From Streptomyces sp. RFCAC02 (lineage in GTDB: Bacteria > Actinomycetota > Actinomycetes > Streptomycetales > Streptomycetaceae): 64,000 nt of DNA. Positions 61,993-64,000 of this stretch are shown here, one piece after another. A model generated the notes under the pieces. The model saw only the letters and a list, made by a program, of their open reading frames with translations. It did no database searches and was not told where the DNA came from. Position 1 is the stretch's first letter; every line of letters starts with the position of its first letter. Location of the stretch: assembly GCF_004193175.1 (NCBI RefSeq), contig NZ_SAUH01000001.1, positions 1,343,501 through 1,407,500 of the forward strand. Direction: 5' to 3'. Both the position numbers and the translations under genes were made by a program.

Positions 61993-62679
61993 GTGAGCAC
62001 GCGAGGAGAACCGGTCAGCCGCAGGGAGCGTCCCGCGAAGCCCGCCCTGTCCCGGCAGGGGATCGTGGACACCGCCGTGCGGATCATGCGCGCCGACGGG
62101 CTGGAGAAGGTCACCATGCGCCGGCTGGCGCAGGAGCTGGACACCGGCCCGGCCTCGCTCTACGTGTACGTCGCCAACACCGCCGAACTCCACGCTGCCG
62201 TGCTCGACGCGCTGCTCGGCGAGGTCGACCTCGCCGACGAGGGACGCGAGGACGACTGGCGCGGGCGGCTCCTGACCGTGCTGACCTCCTACACCATGGT
62301 GCTGTTCCAGCATCCGCAGCTCGCCCGGTCGGCCCTCGTGGCGCGCCCCAGCGGCCCGAACTACCTGCGCCTGGTGAACCGCGTCCTCGCCCTGCTCGCC
62401 CGCAGCGGTGCCGCCGCCGGACAGGTGGCCTGGGGCGTCGACACGCTGCTGCTTGCGGCCACCGCCACCGCGGCCGAGCAGTCCACCCGGGCACAGGACC
62501 CGGCGGCCCGGGACGACTGGGACGCGCTCACCCGCGCCCTGCACGCCGCCGACGAGAGCACGTACCCGGCGATCAAGGCCCACATGCCGGCCCTCATCAG
62601 CGGCGCCGGGGGACGGCTGGCCTGGAACTTCGACGCACTGATCAACGGCGTGGTGGCCACCCCCGTCCCCGGCGCCTGA
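61993..62679 (+). CDS. TetR-family regulator (TetR_C type), 228 aa
   Basis: N-terminal HTH: LSRQGIVDTAVRIMRADGLEKVTMRRLAQELDTGPASLYVYVANTAELHAAVLDALLG, the TetR-like variant with the SLY motif, and a C-terminal ligand domain RGRLLTVLTSYTMVLFQHPQLARSALVARPSGPNYLRLVNRVLALLARSG. GTG 61993. The shared palindromic operators upstream of itself and of the monooxygenase indicate that it represses both. Confidence 0.92.
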   Translation: MSTRGEPVSRRERPAKPALSRQGIVDTAVRIMRADGLEKVTMRRLAQELDTGPASLYVYVANTAELHAAVLDALLGEVDLADEGREDDWRGRLLTVLTSYTMVLFQHPQLARSALVARPSGPNYLRLVNRVLALLARSGAAAGQVAWGVDTLLLAATATAAEQSTRAQDPAARDDWDALTRALHAADESTYPAIKAHMPALISGAGGRLAWNFDALINGVVATPVPGA

Positions 62680-62722
62680 TCCCTGCCCGCTCCACCCGGA
62701 CCGTGGGGCACGACACCCTGGG

Positions 62723-62751
62723 ACGAACTTGTTCGTGACGAACGCGTTCGT
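62723..62751. promoter_or_regulatory. tandem TetR operators before the monooxygenase
   Basis: ACGAACTTGTTCGT (62723-62736, imperfect) and ACGAACGCGTTCGT (62738-62751, perfect and identical to the site before the TetR gene) are one base apart, on nearly the same DNA face. Double sites are common for strong TetR repression. Confidence 0.75.
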
Positions 62752-62829
62752 TACGGTGGGACTCCCGACGCCCCCGGCCTCCGTCCCGGGCGGCCCACCG
62801 CGCCCCGGCGCACGATTCAGGAGGTGCCC

Positions 62830-63969
62830 ATGCGTACCCACTTCCCCATCGCGATCATCGGCGCGGGCCTGGGCGGCCTCACCGCGGCCCGTGTCCTGCA
62901 CGTCAACGGCATCGAGGCGGCCGTCCTCGACCTGGAGGCGTCGGCCGCCGCCCGCACCCAGGGCGGGATGCTCGACATCCACGAGGACACCGGCCAGGAG
63001 GCGCTGCGCGCGGCCGGCCTCCACGACGGCTTCCGCCGGATCATCCACGAGGGCGGCGAGGCCATGCGCCTGCTCGGCCCGGACGGCACCGTCCACATCG
63101 ACGAACCCGGCACCGCGAGCCGGGGCCGTCCCGAGGTGGACCGGGGCGACCTGCGCGCCCTGCTCCTCGGCTCCCTGCCGGACGGCACGGTCCGCTGGGG
63201 CCGCAAGGCCGTCGCCGCCCGCCCGCTCACCGGCGGCCGGCACGAGGTGACGTTCGCCGACGGCTCGGCCATCACCACGGACCTCCTCATCGGCGCCGAC
63301 GGCGCCTGGTCGCGCGTCCGGCCCCTGCTGTCGGCCGCCGTGCCCGCGTACACCGGCATCTCCTTCGTCGAGACGGACCTGCTGGACGCGGACACCCGCC
63401 ACCCGCGCGCCGCCGCGGTCGTCGGCGGCGGGCTCTTCTTCTGCCTCGGCGACCGGCGCGGCTGCCTGGCCCACCGCGAGACCGACGGCAGCCTGCACGT
63501 GTACACCGCCCTCCGGGCCGACGAGGGCTGGCCGGACACCGTCGACTTCGCCGACACCGCCGCCGCCAAGGCCGCCGTCCTCGCGCACTTCGACGGGTGG
63601 GACGAGGACCTCCGCCGTCTCGTCGCGGACGCGGACGGCCCGCTGGTGCCGCGCCGCATCCACGCCCTGCCGGTCGGACAGGCGTGGCCCCGTGTCCCGG
63701 GCGTGACGCTGCTCGGCGACGCGGCGCACCTGATGTCCCCCTTCGCCGGGGAGGGCGCCAACCTGGCCATGCTCGACGGAGCCGAACTGGGCCGCGCGCT
63801 CGCCGCGCACCCCGGCGACACCGAGACCGCGCTGACCGGCTACGAGAAGGCGCTCTTCCGCCGCGGCGAGGCCGCCGCCGCGGAGTCGGCCGCCAGCCTG
63901 GAGACGATGTTCGGCGACGACGGCCTCGCACGCATGATCGACTTCTTCACCGTCCCCACGACGGACTGA
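62830..63969 (+). CDS. TetX-like FAD-dependent monooxygenase, 379 aa
   Basis: FAD-binding Rossmann motif IAIIGAGLGGLTAARVLHVNGIEAAVLDLEASA, second motif LLIGADGAWSRVRPLL (DG), and the third GD motif GVTLLGDAAHLMSPFAGEGANLAMLDGAELGRAL define a class A flavoprotein monooxygenase of the TetX/aklavinone-type group. ATG 62830 is six bases after AGGAGG; the in-frame GTG 62824 falls inside that site. The TetR repressor with shared operators suggests induction by a substrate. TetX-type members hydroxylate tetracyclines; actinobacterial homologues hydroxylate other aromatic compounds, so resistance is only possible. Confidence 0.88.
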   Translation: MRTHFPIAIIGAGLGGLTAARVLHVNGIEAAVLDLEASAAARTQGGMLDIHEDTGQEALRAAGLHDGFRRIIHEGGEAMRLLGPDGTVHIDEPGTASRGRPEVDRGDLRALLLGSLPDGTVRWGRKAVAARPLTGGRHEVTFADGSAITTDLLIGADGAWSRVRPLLSAAVPAYTGISFVETDLLDADTRHPRAAAVVGGGLFFCLGDRRGCLAHRETDGSLHVYTALRADEGWPDTVDFADTAAAKAAVLAHFDGWDEDLRRLVADADGPLVPRRIHALPVGQAWPRVPGVTLLGDAAHLMSPFAGEGANLAMLDGAELGRALAAHPGDTETALTGYEKALFRRGEAAAAESAASLETMFGDDGLARMIDFFTVPTTD

Positions 63970-64000
63970 GGCCGACCCCGCACACCGCATCGCCGCGGCC

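Overview
The window is GC-rich DNA with heavy use of GTG starts, four-base stop/start overlaps and G/C third positions. Together with XRE/DUF397 gene pairs, mycothiol-type enzymes, a cobalamin-riboswitch ECF transporter and SpoIIAB-like ATPases, this points to a Streptomyces or a close streptomycete relative.

Layout. 0-3.3 kb: a TPR protein (cut by the window edge), a CHAT caspase-like protease and an alpha/beta hydrolase in one tight operon. 3.3-5.7 kb: an XRE(DUF5753)/DUF397 pair divergent from a three-gene operon with a SpoIIAB-like ATPase. 5.7-7.8 kb: an RloA/RloB-type defence pair. 8.1-18.3 kb: a dual-HTH MerR regulator with an erythromycin-esterase homologue, two divergent genes that have both lost their 5' ends (deletion scar), a lipoprotein, an FtsX-type ABC exporter with a DesK-like two-component pair, and a frameshifted HAD-like gene. 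18.4-31.2 kb: a complete type I-E CRISPR-Cas locus, with array 1 (23 repeats), cas2-cas1-cas6e-cas5e-cas7e-cse2-cse1-cas3 on the minus strand, and array 2 (21 repeats). 31.3-55.9 kb: mostly conserved streptomycete core (LysE exporter, rnpB, yaaA, RNase H/phosphatase, CTG-started zinc-ribbon protein, Nif3-like protein, methyltransferases, a GT4/methyltransferase/toroid trio, and a cobalamin riboswitch controlling an ECF uptake operon). It is interrupted at 43.3-44.5 kb by a 1.1-kb segment between 73-bp perfect direct repeats. 56-64 kb: transporters, regulators and redox enzymes, ending with a TetR/flavin-monooxygenase pair that share palindromic operators.

The most striking observation lies between cse1 and cas3. 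Two degenerate CRISPR repeats sit exactly 32 nt apart, away from both arrays. The first keeps the crRNA 5' handle perfectly and a 6-bp stem rebuilt by compensatory changes. The second keeps the 3' hairpin perfectly. The 32-nt pseudo-spacer matches a site 88 bp further on, next to cas3 and upstream of the Cascade operon. That site has an AAG in the PAM position, 11 contiguous seed matches, and mismatches at positions 12, 15 and 18 onward (12 and 18 are positions that Cascade flips out). This is the architecture of a CRISPR-resembling guide RNA (CreR/CreA type) that could direct Cascade to repress its own operon or a linked toxin.

Several genes carry frameshifts, most of them one base in runs of G (the cobalamin transporter T and ATPase genes, a SnoaL-like gene). 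These may be real decay, phase variation or homopolymer sequencing errors, and raw reads would settle it. Database-dependent statements are family recognition from visible motifs, not search results.
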